Shown: positions 24,026 to 33,600 of the stretch, piece after piece | Position numbering within the stretch: the stretch's first letter is position 1 | How the letters are laid out: each line of letters starts with the position of its first letter | Source: Chitinophagaceae bacterium | GTDB lineage: Bacteria; Bacteroidota; Bacteroidia; Chitinophagales; Chitinophagaceae | NCBI GenBank assembly: GCA_019247775.1 | Contig: JAFBAN010000143.1 | Location: forward strand, 1-33,661 | Length of the DNA: 33,661 nucleotides | Direction of reading: 5' to 3' | Position numbers and translations under genes: made by a program | The notes under the pieces: generated by a model | Told to the model about the DNA's origin: nothing | The model's database searches: none | What the model saw: only the letters and a program-made list of their open reading frames with translations

Positions 24026-27000
24026 TTAGAATGTAACGTTCAGGTTAACTCCATATCTTTTGGTGCTTGGTGCGCCGCCGGTTTCAACACCCTGCGTGCC
24101 GGCTGATACCACTGAGTTGATATCCGGATCGAAGTGTGTATACTTAGGCAGGTTTGGCGCCAGGTACCAGAGATTGCGACCGGTTAAAGAAATTGTGACT
24201 GCTGACAATTTCAGTTTGCTGGTCCATTTAGCAGGCAGTGAATAACCGAGTGATATTTCCCTGAGCCTGTAAACTGTACCATCGAATACAGCATATTCGA
24301 ATGCGCCGTTGGTAGCAAAGCTTCCTCCCGTACCGTTTGTAAAGAACAGGTCGTTCGTCGTAACCCTTGTCTGATTAGGAACGGTTTTGCCGCCAACCAG
24401 TACCGGTGTATAGTGGTTCAGGCCATCGGCTCCTGTTGTAGGCGTAGTGTTACCGTATACGCCGGCGATCACATGGCTGAGCTCCCGGTCATAGGTGTCC
24501 ATCGTTACACCCCGTCCGAGCATACCGTTAATGGTTTCAGAGTAGAACTGACCACCCTTCGTCATATCCCAGAGTATGCTCAGCTGAAGTCCTTTGAAAG
24601 AGAAGGTGTTGTTGATACCCAGCTTGTACTCTGCATTGGGATCACCTACCATACCGTCATTCGGATCAACATATGGCATACCTGAAGTAGGGCTGATGAT
24701 CAGTTGTCCGTCGTCTGTACGTGCAGAGTGCGATCCTCTCAGGTATCCATAAGGCATTCCTGCTTCAACCCAGTTGAATCCGCCAAGTTGAGCCCTGAGC
24801 AGGCCCGGATACAGTTTTTCTACTGTGTTCCTGTTCTTGGTGAATATTACCCTCGCGTCCCACTGGAAGCTCCTTCCGGTGAGCGGCCTGATGTCTACGG
24901 CAGCTTCAACACCGGTGTTGCGGATCTCGCCGAGGTTGGTGTAGAATGAGCTATAGCCTGTTGTCTGCGGAAGATCTATTGAGAAGATCAGGTCGGTAGA
25001 CCTTTTATCATACCAGGTGAGCTCGAAGCCCAGCTTGTTCTTGAGGAAGCGCATCTCCGTACCCAGCTCAAGCTCCCTGGAGAACTCAGGCGTGAGGTTC
25101 GGGTCATAGCTTGTGCTGCCCCTTGCAGCCAGCGGCTGACCGCGGAAGCCAAGCGCATTCAGGCCAAAGATCGCCTCGCCGTTATGTGGCGCGGCATCAT
25201 TACCAACCCTTGCATAACCGGCACGGATCTTACCGTAATCCAGCCAGCTTGATTTAAGATTGAAAGCGTCTGTCCATACCAATGATCCTGAAACGCCGGG
25301 ATAGAAATATGTAGCGTTCTTATAAGGAAGCGTAGATGTGATATCGGTCCTGCCGGTCACGTTCAGGAACGCAAAGTTCTTGTAACCGAGAGAGGCGTCA
25401 CCGAAGAAACCAACCAGTCTTCTGGTAGACCTGGTATCTCCCAGGAAGGTCTGTACCTGTGTATTGGTCAGGTTAAACAGTCCTGGAGTTACGAAGTTGT
25501 AGCCGTACACACTCTGGCTACGGATAGTCCGCTGGTTGATATCATTGCCCAGTTTGAAATCAAGGCTCCATTTGTCGGAGAAGCGCGGTGTGAACACGGC
25601 AACCAGTGTTGACTGAAGCTCCTGGTTCCTGTACACTACTTCTGTAAGCGTACCGAGCAGGTTGTTGGCGCTTCCGTAAGAAGACTTGTCAATTACCTGG
25701 TCCCTGAACAGCGCATAACTGTTCACGCCGGCGGTATAGTCGACCCTTACCCAGTTGTTGAATTTGTAAGTGGCGCGGATATTGGCAGTGATACGATCAT
25801 CTATTGAAGTGATCACGTTATGCCATGCAGCCCAGATAGGATTGGTGTACTGGTTATCGTTGAATCCGATCTGAACGCCGCTCCTGGTCTCGATCGGGTA
25901 ACCCGCGATATCCCAGTTCCTTGCCATGGTATAAGTACGACCCCACTGCGACAGGAAGCTCTGTGCCTGTCCGATGAAACCGCCCTTCTGGGTAGACCTT
26001 GCATAAGTAAGGCTGGCGCCTATGGTAAGTTTGCCAACCTGCGTTTGTCCGCCCACACTGATATTATTCTTGTGATAAGAAGAGTTGGTGATATAACCCA
26101 TCTGGTCAACCCTTGATAAGGTAACGTTGAACAGCGAGTTTCCTTCGCCACCGTTCATGGTAACAGAATTTTCCAGCAGGTTACCTGTGTTGAACAGGCT
26201 CTTTACGTTGTCTGGATTGGCTTTATAAGCGATACGGCCATTAGGGAACAACTCCGGATAAGAAGCAAACATGGTGGCCCAGGTAGTCGCAGGGATCGAA
26301 TCCACGCCTGAAGCGGAAGTACCGATCACGCCGCCGGTTGAGTTATATATTACTCCCCTGCCGAACTTGCCGCCCCATGAACCGTTGGAAGCCTGTACCA
26401 CCCAGTTGGCGCCAGCGCCATATGAGTTCTGGAATTCGGGGATATCAGCGATCTTTTCCACGCTGTATCCGCCACGGTAACTAACGTTGAGCGATTTAGC
26501 ACCTTTTTTGGGGCTGCCCGATTTGGTGGTGATCAGCAACACCCCGTTGGCCGCTCTCGAGCCATAGAGTGAAGCCGCCGCAGCGCCTTTCAGGATGTTG
26601 ATCGATTCGATATCATTCGGATCGAGGTTACCCAGACCTGAGCCATAGGTACCGCCACCGCTGAATGGGTTGGTGGTATTCACAAGCGGATTGGAATAAG
26701 GGATACCATCCACCACGATCAAAGGTTCGCTGTTTCCGCTAAAAGTGGATACACCCCTGATCTGGATACGGGTAGCAGCGCCCGGCGCACCCTGTCCCGA
26801 CCTGATGTCTACACCCGGAACTTTACCGGCGAGATCTTTCAGGATATCGGGCTCTGATTTCTGCAGCACGGCACTGGCATCCACATGCGATACCGCATAT
26901 CCAAGCGCTTTCTCAGAACGCTTGATGCCCATTGCCGTTACCACTACTTCAGAGAGAGCGCGGTCTGAAGCTGCAAGCGTTACGTTGATCGTACTGCCAG

Positions 27001-27256
27001 AGCCAACCGTTACCTCTTTGTTAGTGAAACCAATGCTGGATATTACCAACACATCACCCCGCTGGGCGCTGATGCGGTAATTGCCTGAGGCATCCGCCGC
27101 AGTTCCTGTTCTTTGTTTTCCTTTGATTACAACAGAGGCAGAAGGAATGGGTACTCCTTTTTCGTCTGTTACCCTGCCGGAGACGGTCAGGTTCTGGGCC
27201 TTACCAGCTATGACCATGCATAGCAATAGCACCAGACTGGACAAGATTTTTCTCAT
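24026..27256 (-). CDS. SusC/RagA-family TonB-dependent outer-membrane receptor
   Basis: The 1076-residue protein has a signal peptide (about 1-20, ending GKAQ). A carboxypeptidase-regulatory-like domain follows (about 24-98; VSGRVTDEKGVPIPSASVV, ISSIGFTN), then a TonB-box-like ALSEVVVTAMG and a plug domain (about 115-235; LAGKVPGVDIRSG, IQIRGVSTFSGN, VVDGIPY). A 22-stranded barrel ends in YGVNLNVTF with the usual terminal Phe. It imports a ligand captured by its SusD partner, using TonB-ExbBD energy. The size is normal. No anti-sigma or sigma factor gene adjoins it in this window, so control is probably through the promoter upstream. A weak promoter match is at 27291-27320. Confidence 0.95.
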   Translation of the reverse strand: MRKILSSLVLLLCMVIAGKAQNLTVSGRVTDEKGVPIPSASVVIKGKQRTGTAADASGNYRISAQRGDVLVISSIGFTNKEVTVGSGSTINVTLAASDRALSEVVVTAMGIKRSEKALGYAVSHVDASAVLQKSEPDILKDLAGKVPGVDIRSGQGAPGAATRIQIRGVSTFSGNSEPLIVVDGIPYSNPLVNTTNPFSGGGTYGSGLGNLDPNDIESINILKGAAAASLYGSRAANGVLLITTKSGSPKKGAKSLNVSYRGGYSVEKIADIPEFQNSYGAGANWVVQASNGSWGGKFGRGVIYNSTGGVIGTSASGVDSIPATTWATMFASYPELFPNGRIAYKANPDNVKSLFNTGNLLENSVTMNGGEGNSLFNVTLSRVDQMGYITNSSYHKNNISVGGQTQVGKLTIGASLTYARSTQKGGFIGQAQSFLSQWGRTYTMARNWDIAGYPIETRSGVQIGFNDNQYTNPIWAAWHNVITSIDDRITANIRATYKFNNWVRVDYTAGVNSYALFRDQVIDKSSYGSANNLLGTLTEVVYRNQELQSTLVAVFTPRFSDKWSLDFKLGNDINQRTIRSQSVYGYNFVTPGLFNLTNTQVQTFLGDTRSTRRLVGFFGDASLGYKNFAFLNVTGRTDITSTLPYKNATYFYPGVSGSLVWTDAFNLKSSWLDYGKIRAGYARVGNDAAPHNGEAIFGLNALGFRGQPLAARGSTSYDPNLTPEFSRELELGTEMRFLKNKLGFELTWYDKRSTDLIFSIDLPQTTGYSSFYTNLGEIRNTGVEAAVDIRPLTGRSFQWDARVIFTKNRNTVEKLYPGLLRAQLGGFNWVEAGMPYGYLRGSHSARTDDGQLIISPTSGMPYVDPNDGMVGDPNAEYKLGINNTFSFKGLQLSILWDMTKGGQFYSETINGMLGRGVTMDTYDRELSHVIAGVYGNTTPTTGADGLNHYTPVLVGGKTVPNQTRVTTNDLFFTNGTGGSFATNGAFEYAVFDGTVYRLREISLGYSLPAKWTSKLKLSAVTISLTGRNLWYLAPNLPKYTHFDPDINSVVSAGTQGVETGGAPSTKRYGVNLNVTF

Positions 27257-27821
27257 GTGTTAAGTTTTAGTGGATGTTTTATTCAGCCGACAAACCGATA
27301 TGTGCGGATCGATTTATCAATTTGAATTCATTAAAATAGTCATTTTGAATCAATTCACTAAAAAAATGTTAAAGGCTTATAACGATCTGGAAGCCTGATG
27401 TGGAAAGTTTTAGCAGACCGCAGCACTGATCCGGAAAAAAATATTTTGCTCAACCTCCTTTTTCATTACGAATGAATCGAGTTGATAACATCTAACTTGC
27501 TGACAATAAATAAGATATGACAATATGTTTCTGCGACAGTTTTCATTTCTGAAATGCTGCACGGTTTCCTGCAATTTTTTTTTAAAATTTTTTTTCACCA
27601 ACTGTAAAAAAATTAGCCCGCTGGACGATCTGCGAACAGTTTCTGTTTTTTTTGATCCAGGAAAATAAATGCTGACCAAAAGAAAAGTAATTTATTCGGC
27701 TGCAGGATCGCAGTCGCCGTTTTTCATGCGGTGATTACCGGCAGAACCCGTCTAAAAATTGGAATCCATCGAATTTGATTTATTTTCAGCCAGTCATTTC
27801 TCAACGTTATAAAACAGGATC
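27257..27821. other. Divergent AT-rich intergenic region with T-tracts
   Basis: This 565-bp region lies between the leftward SusC gene and the rightward GMC gene and should hold both promoters. It is AT-rich and has a T9-A4-T8 tract at 27575-27595, followed by an A7 run. A short minus-strand frame (27410-27679) looks like noise. I see no RNA gene. Confidence 0.6.
27291..27320 (-). promoter_or_regulatory. Possible Bacteroidota-type promoter of the SusCD operon
   Basis: Read on the minus strand, TTG (27318-27320) lies 19 bases before TCGGTTTG (27291-27298), a 5-of-6 match to the TAnnTTTG element of Bacteroidota. The start codon is 34 bases further on. The spacing is right, but the elements are short. 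Confidence 0.4.
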
Positions 27822-29501
27822 GTGCCCAATCAATATTTCGATGCAATTGTAGTGGGCTCAGGCATCAGCGGCGGCTGGGCAGCCAAGGAGCTTACCGAAA
27901 AAGGACTGAATGTATTGCTGCTGGAAAGAGGACGCAATATCGAGCATATCAAAGATTATGTGAATGCCAACAAAGAGGCCTGGGATTTTCCGCACCGGGG
28001 CAACAAGACGCAGCAGATGATCAAAGACTATCCCGTGCTCTCCAGAAAATATGCGCTCAACGAAACCAACCTGGACTACTGGGTGAACGATAAGGAAAGT
28101 CCTTATACCGAGATCCAGCGCTACGACTGGACGCGCGGTTACCAGGTGGGCGGCCGCTCGCTGATGTGGGGCAGGCAAACCTATCGCTGGAGCGATCTGG
28201 ATTTTGAAGCCAACGCCAAAGAAGGTATCGGCATCGATTGGCCGGTGCGTTACAAGGAAATAGCGCCCTGGTACGATCATGTAGAAAAATTTGCGGGCAT
28301 CAGCGGTAACCGCGACGGTTTGCCGCAACTGCCCGATGGACAATTCCTTCCCCCGATGGAAATGAACTGCGTGGAGAAAGATGTGGCGGCCAGGATCAAA
28401 ACATATTACCAGGGAAAAAGAGCGATGATCATCGGACGCACGGCCAATATCACCGTTGCGCACGAAGGAAGAACGGCCTGCCAGTTCAGGAATAAATGCT
28501 GGCTCGGTTGCCCGTTCGGCGCTTATTTCAGTACGCAGTCCTCTACCCTGCCGGCGGCGATGAAAACCGGACGGCTTACGCTGCGTCCCTGGTCCATCGT
28601 AACGCAGGTACTCTACGACAAAGGCCGGAAACGGGCCACCGGCGTGGAAGTGCTGGATGCAGAAACGCATAAGACCTACCGCTTCGATTCGAAGATCGTT
28701 TTCCTGAATGCCTCTACTTTCAATTCCGCCTGGATACTGATGAACTCCGCTACGAATATCTGGCCCGGCGGGCTGGGCAGCAGCAGCGGGCAGCTGGGAC
28801 ATAATATCATGGACCATCATTCAGAATCAGGCGCCAGCGGTGTGATGGAGGGATATGAAGACAAATATTATTTTGGCCGCAGGGCCAATGGCATTTATGT
28901 GCCCCGCTACCGCAACCTGTTCGGCGACAAGCGCGATTACCTGCGCGGCTTCGGCTACCAGGGCGGCGCAGGCAGGCAGGCTTATGGCCGCGGCGTGGCG
29001 GAATTGGGAATAGGTGCAGAGATGAAAGAAGAACTTACCGAACCCGGTACCTGGACGATGGGCCTTAGCGGATTCGGTGAAACCCTGCCTGATTACAACA
29101 ATAAAGTTACGCTCGATAAGACCAGGACCGATAAATGGGGACTTAATGTGCTCGCTTTTGATGCCGCGCTGAAAGAAAACGAACTGAAGATGCGCAAAGA
29201 CATGGAACAGGATGCGATCGAGATGCTTGAGGCTGCGGGTGTGAAAAATGTAAGAGGACGTACCGAGAAAGGCTATCCCGGCCGCAGTATCCATGAGATG
29301 GGGGCTGCGCGGATGGGCGCCGATCCGAAAAGCTCTGTACTCAATAAATTCAACCAGATCTGGGATGCGCCGAATGTGTTCGTTACGGACGGTTCTTTCA
29401 TGGTGTCTACGGCCTGTGTAAATCCTTCGCTTACTTATATGGCTTTCACGGCAAGGGCGGTGGATTATGCAGTGGATGAATTGAAGAAACGGAACTTATG
29501 A
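27822..29501 (+). CDS. GMC-family FAD-dependent oxidoreductase
   Basis: The 559-residue protein has an N-terminal FAD-binding fold (AIVVGSGISGGWAAKELTEK, about 9-28, and LLLERG) and the GMC C-terminal domain with catalytic His491 (RSIHEMGAARMG) and Asn534 (VNPSLTYMAF). It also has a Cys-rich segment ACQFRNKCWLGCPFG (C-x5-C-x3-C), which reminds me of sugar-dehydrogenase-like members of the family. Such enzymes oxidise sugars or other alcohols, probably at C3 or C1; the substrate is inferred from the carbohydrate setting. I see no signal peptide; it starts with GTG at 27822, directly before the FAD motif. Many Bacteroidota relatives sit beside a small gluconate-dehydrogenase subunit 3-like gene, but none is present here. 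A terminator follows 19 bases after the stop. Confidence 0.88.
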   Translation: MPNQYFDAIVVGSGISGGWAAKELTEKGLNVLLLERGRNIEHIKDYVNANKEAWDFPHRGNKTQQMIKDYPVLSRKYALNETNLDYWVNDKESPYTEIQRYDWTRGYQVGGRSLMWGRQTYRWSDLDFEANAKEGIGIDWPVRYKEIAPWYDHVEKFAGISGNRDGLPQLPDGQFLPPMEMNCVEKDVAARIKTYYQGKRAMIIGRTANITVAHEGRTACQFRNKCWLGCPFGAYFSTQSSTLPAAMKTGRLTLRPWSIVTQVLYDKGRKRATGVEVLDAETHKTYRFDSKIVFLNASTFNSAWILMNSATNIWPGGLGSSSGQLGHNIMDHHSESGASGVMEGYEDKYYFGRRANGIYVPRYRNLFGDKRDYLRGFGYQGGAGRQAYGRGVAELGIGAEMKEELTEPGTWTMGLSGFGETLPDYNNKVTLDKTRTDKWGLNVLAFDAALKENELKMRKDMEQDAIEMLEAAGVKNVRGRTEKGYPGRSIHEMGAARMGADPKSSVLNKFNQIWDAPNVFVTDGSFMVSTACVNPSLTYMAFTARAVDYAVDELKKRNL

Positions 29502-29519
29502 TATAGTAGCAGGTACATG

Positions 29520-29551
29520 AAAAAAGGAAGTGCATTACACTTCCTTTTTTT
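29520..29551 (+). terminator. Terminator after the GMC oxidoreductase gene
   Basis: AAAAAAGGAAGTG (29520-29532) pairs with CACTTCCTTTTTT (29538-29550) around a 5-base loop, ending in a T-run. It is placed 18 bases after the GMC stop codon and is symmetrical, so it may work both ways. Confidence 0.88.
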
Positions 29552-29562
29552 ATGTAATCTCT

Positions 29563-29652
29563 CTTTGCGTTCTCTGCAATTCTTTGCGTCCCCTGCGTTC
29601 CAAATCCTCGCTCTATAGTAACGCAGAGAACGCAAAGAACCGCAGGGAACGC
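29563..29652. repeat. Long imperfect palindrome made of CTCTGCG-type units
   Basis: CTTTGCGTTCTCTGC (29563-29577) is the exact reverse complement of 29623-29637. A second pair, GCGTCCCCTGCG (29586-29597) and CGCAGGGAACGC (29641-29652), matches at 11 of 12 bases, giving a two-part inverted arrangement. It lies downstream of the GMC terminator in an intergenic stretch of about 270 bp and shares its word type with the repeat at 21246-21294. Confidence 0.65.
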
Positions 29653-29772
29653 GGGGCCAGGGAGATTCACCTATTGAAAAAGTTCCGCAGCTTCAGTAAA
29701 TTGGTCAGCGAAGCAGGATTTGCAGTCGCCAATGCGTGACCGATTCCTTATCTGACCAACTAATTGATACAG

Positions 29773-30657
29773 ATGACGGAGAAAAAAAATGAAGACCCTT
29801 CACACAAGCCGGTGGTTCCGCCACCGGGAAATGTTTCCGAAGGAAGCTCCGTCCCTATCAAGCCCGTAATCCCAGCGCCAAAACAGGAACCTGAACTTAT
29901 GGAAGTACATAAACATCCTCATCATGTAACGCATAAAAAGCAATGGTCCGAATACCTGCTGGAATTCGCCATGCTTTTCCTTGCTGTATTCCTTGGTTTT
30001 ATTGCCGAGAATATCAGGGAGGGCTCCGTTGAAAAACACCGTGAGAAAGAATTTATGGAATCGCTGGCAAGAGATCTGGCCACGGATATCGCAGCCGTCG
30101 ATTATGGTCTTCCCAGGAAGGAAGGAAAGAACAATGCCATCGATTCTTTTTTCATGTATTTCGCTGAAAACAATAATGCAGCCGCAATTTCCGGTAAGCT
30201 TTTTAAAACCCTGCGCAGGACCACCTGGGACAATCGCATCGAGCGCAATACCATTACCATCAGTCAGCTGAAGAACGCGGGCAATATGCGATTGATCAGG
30301 AATAAAAGCGTTGCGGATTCGATCGCTTCCTATGATATGTTATGGACTGAGATCGAGCTCTACAGGGAAAATTACAATGCAACAGGAACGGCAGCCAATA
30401 TTTATTCCGGAAAACTTATAAGTGCAAAACCGCTGCTGCCGCTGTACGTTGCTAATCAGACTGAAGCAATAGTCAGCAATATTCCCGATTCTCTGCAGAT
30501 ACCGATAAACACCGGGGAGTTGAATGAACACCTGAATTTTATGATGACCCAGAAAACGGTGGTGCGTCAGCAGATAAATCTCTACAACAGGCTGAGGGCG
30601 CGCGCCGTCGGTTTGAGGGCATTGATCAAAAAAGAATACGATCTGAAAGATGAATAA
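29773..30657 (+). CDS. Uncharacterised single-pass membrane protein
   Basis: The protein (294 residues from the ATG at 29773) has a Pro-rich N-terminal tail of about 55 residues. It then shows the pattern KKQWSEYLLEFAMLFLAVFL, a membrane helix (about residues 60-80) followed by IAENIREGSVEKHREKEFME. The rest is alpha-helical and polar, with INLYNRLRARAVGLRALIKK near the end. The family is frequent in Bacteroidota as an unnamed protein; I know of no function. An upstream TTG at 29764 is an alternative start. Its stop overlaps the start of the following GH127-type gene by eight bases, so the two are translationally coupled. Confidence 0.8.
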   Translation: MTEKKNEDPSHKPVVPPPGNVSEGSSVPIKPVIPAPKQEPELMEVHKHPHHVTHKKQWSEYLLEFAMLFLAVFLGFIAENIREGSVEKHREKEFMESLARDLATDIAAVDYGLPRKEGKNNAIDSFFMYFAENNNAAAISGKLFKTLRRTTWDNRIERNTITISQLKNAGNMRLIRNKSVADSIASYDMLWTEIELYRENYNATGTAANIYSGKLISAKPLLPLYVANQTEAIVSNIPDSLQIPINTGELNEHLNFMMTQKTVVRQQINLYNRLRARAVGLRALIKKEYDLKDE

Positions 30658-33600
30658 AATTGCCGGTCATCCGGGCAGGCCGGGCATTGCTGCATGCAGC
30701 GGAATATTTTTTCGCTGCTTCCTGCTTTCTGTTCTGCTCCATGGTGTTGTTGCCACCCGGGCGCAAAACGGCGACCAGATGCTGGACGGGATCGGGGAAA
30801 CAGGATTGGCAGCGCGGTATATGTTTGACGGCGATGCTAAGGACTGGTCGCGCAATAACCTGCAGGCGAAACTGCAGGGCGAAGCCCGGTTTGTGAATGA
30901 TAGCAGGTTCGGGAAAAAAGTGCTGTCACTCCCCGGCGATAACGCATTTGTTACGATCCCGGGTGAAGCACTGGCAGACCTGGAATCGATCAGTATCACC
31001 GGCTGGATCTGTCTGCGATCAAAACAGCCCGGTCAAAGATTTTTTGATCTCGGAAAAGATATCACCCAACATTTTTTTGCAGCGCCTGCCGGAACCAATA
31101 TTCAGGAAGGCTACCAGGCGCTGATAACAGGACAAGACAATAAGCATGGCGCAGTTGCTCCGCCGATAGAGCTGAATACTTGGGTCCATCTCGCCATTGT
31201 GATCGACATCCCATCCAGATCCATGATCAGCTATGTAGACGGTAGGCCCGTAGGCGATATGAAGGATCTATCTTATGGGCTGGCAAATATTTTCGGCAAT
31301 CAACCAGGAGAGAAAATATTTTATATAGGCAGATCATTTTCCCCCGGAGACCCTTACCTGAATGCGCTGCTGCATGATTTCCGGATCTATCGCATCCCGC
31401 TTAACGGCAGACAGGTTGCGGCCATTTATAGTGCTCAAAAAAGCGTTAATGAAGGTTCGGTAAATACAAGCGGCAGGCGTGCGGAAGATGATCTCCCCCG
31501 TTTTGCCTCAACTGAGCCCCAGCTTTACACCAGTTACCTGGTGCAGGTACCCGATGTTAAAGTGGAAACTGAAGTTGGGGATCTGCCGCGGCTGCCTGCT
31601 TATGTGGAAGGCACTTACAAAGATGAACTGAAAAATAATGGGCCGAAAGTGCGCGTGATCTGGCCCGAAGCAACAGACAACAGCGCTGTGCTTAAGCCGG
31701 GGCAATATAGCATCACCGGCCGTGTGGCGGGAACGGACTTTCATCCTAAAGCTTTCGTCACCATCAAAGCGCGGCAGAAAACAGTTACTCCCGGAGTAAA
31801 ACTCGCCATGTTCCCTTTAGACCGGGTGATGCTCAAAGCCGATGCAAAAGGACATGGAACGCAGTTCATTGAAAACCGCGACAAGTTCATCAGCACATTG
31901 GCGAAGACCGATCCGAATTCATTCCTGTATATGTTCCGCCAGGCTTTTGGTCAACCGCAACCGGAAGGAGCAAAAGCTTTGGGTGGCTGGGATACCCGGG
32001 ATACGAAATTGAGAGGGCATGCCACAGGGCATTATCTCTCGGCCATTGCGCAGGCTTATGCCGGTACAGGATACGATAAAAACCTGCAGGCGAATTTCTC
32101 CGGAAAGATGGAGTACATGGTGAATGTGTTGTACGGGCTCTCGCAATTATCAGGAAAGGAGAAGCAGGCTGGCGGCGTCCACAATTCCGATCCGGCAAAG
32201 GTGCCGCCTGGTCCGGGTAAATCCGTGTATGATTCCGATCTCAGTGATACGGGTATCCGCAACGATTACTGGAACTGGGGAACCGGATTCATCAGCGCTT
32301 ATCCGCCGGATCAGTTCATCATGCTGGAGAACGGAGCGAAATACGGCGGTCAGAAGCACCAGATCTGGGCGCCCTATTATACGCTGCATAAGATCCTTGC
32401 CGGTTTGCTGGATGTGTATGAAGTGAGCGGCAACCAGAAAGCGCTTGCCATCGCATCCGGTATGGGCGATTGGGTGTACGCACGGCTGAGCAGGCTGCCG
32501 AAGGATACACTGGTCAGGATGTGGAATACATATATCGCAGGGGAATTTGGGGGTATGAACGAAGTGATGGCGCGCATGTACCGGATCACCGGAAAAGAGG
32601 ATCACCTGGCGACAGCGCATTTATTCGATAATATCAGGGTATTCTTTGGCGATACCGCGCACTCGCATGGGCTGGCGAAGAATGTGGACCTGTTCCGCGG
32701 ATTGCATGCCAACCAGCATATACCACAGATCGTGGGAAGCATCGAGATGTACCGTGTATCGGCTAACTCCGAATATTATAAAGTGGCGGATAATTTCTGG
32801 TATAAAATGGTGAATGATTACATGTACAGTATCGGCGGAGTAGCCGGCGCGCGCAATCCCAATAATGCAGAATGTTTTATCAGTCAGCCTGGCACCTTAT
32901 ACGAGAATGGTTTCGCCGCCGGCGGACAGAATGAGACCTGCGCCACTTACAATATGCTGAAACTGACCGGCGATCTTTTTCTGTACGATCAGCGGGGAGA
33001 GTTGATGGACTATTACGAGCGCGCTTTGTACAATGATATCCTTGCTTCTGTTGCTGAGACCACACCGGCCAATACTTATCATGTGCCCGTAAGGCCGGGA
33101 TCTGTGAAGCAATTCGGCAATGCCGATATGATAGGCTTTACCTGTTGCAATGGAACAGCGCTGGAGAGCAGTACCAAGCTGCAGAATTCCATTTATTTCA
33201 GGAGCGCGGATAACAACGCCCTGTATGTGAACCTGTACATCCCTTCCGTATTGGAATGGACAGAACGCAGCATAGCGATAGATCAGTCCACCAATTTCCC
33301 GAATGAAGACAATACCACGCTTACCGTTAAGGGCAGCGGAAAATTCGATATCCATGTGCGGATACCGGGCTGGGCTACGGGAGGATTTTTTGTGAAGATC
33401 AATGGCAGGGAACAAAAGCTGCAGGCTAGCCCCGGCACTTACCTGAAACTGAGCCGCAGCTGGAAAGACGGCGACAGAATAGAATTGAAAATGCCTTTCC
33501 GGTTTCACCTCGACCCTGTGATGGATCAGCAGAATATTGCCAGTTTATTTTACGGACCGGTATTGCTGGCGGCGCAGGAAACGGAACCAAGAAAGGAATG

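Noticed and set aside
27410..27679. Short minus-strand frame in the region between SusC and GMC genes
   Set aside because: The composition is that of AT-rich DNA with long Lys/Phe runs from the T-tracts; there is no start context or homology that I can recognise.
27858..28820. Long minus-strand open frame opposite the GMC gene
   Set aside because: The GMC gene has all its FAD and catalytic motifs on the plus strand; the antisense frame is a shadow.
32897..33508. Minus-strand frame opposite the GH127-type gene
   Set aside because: The plus-strand frame is open to the window end and carries the Cys-Cys catalytic motif. The antisense frame has no recognisable features.
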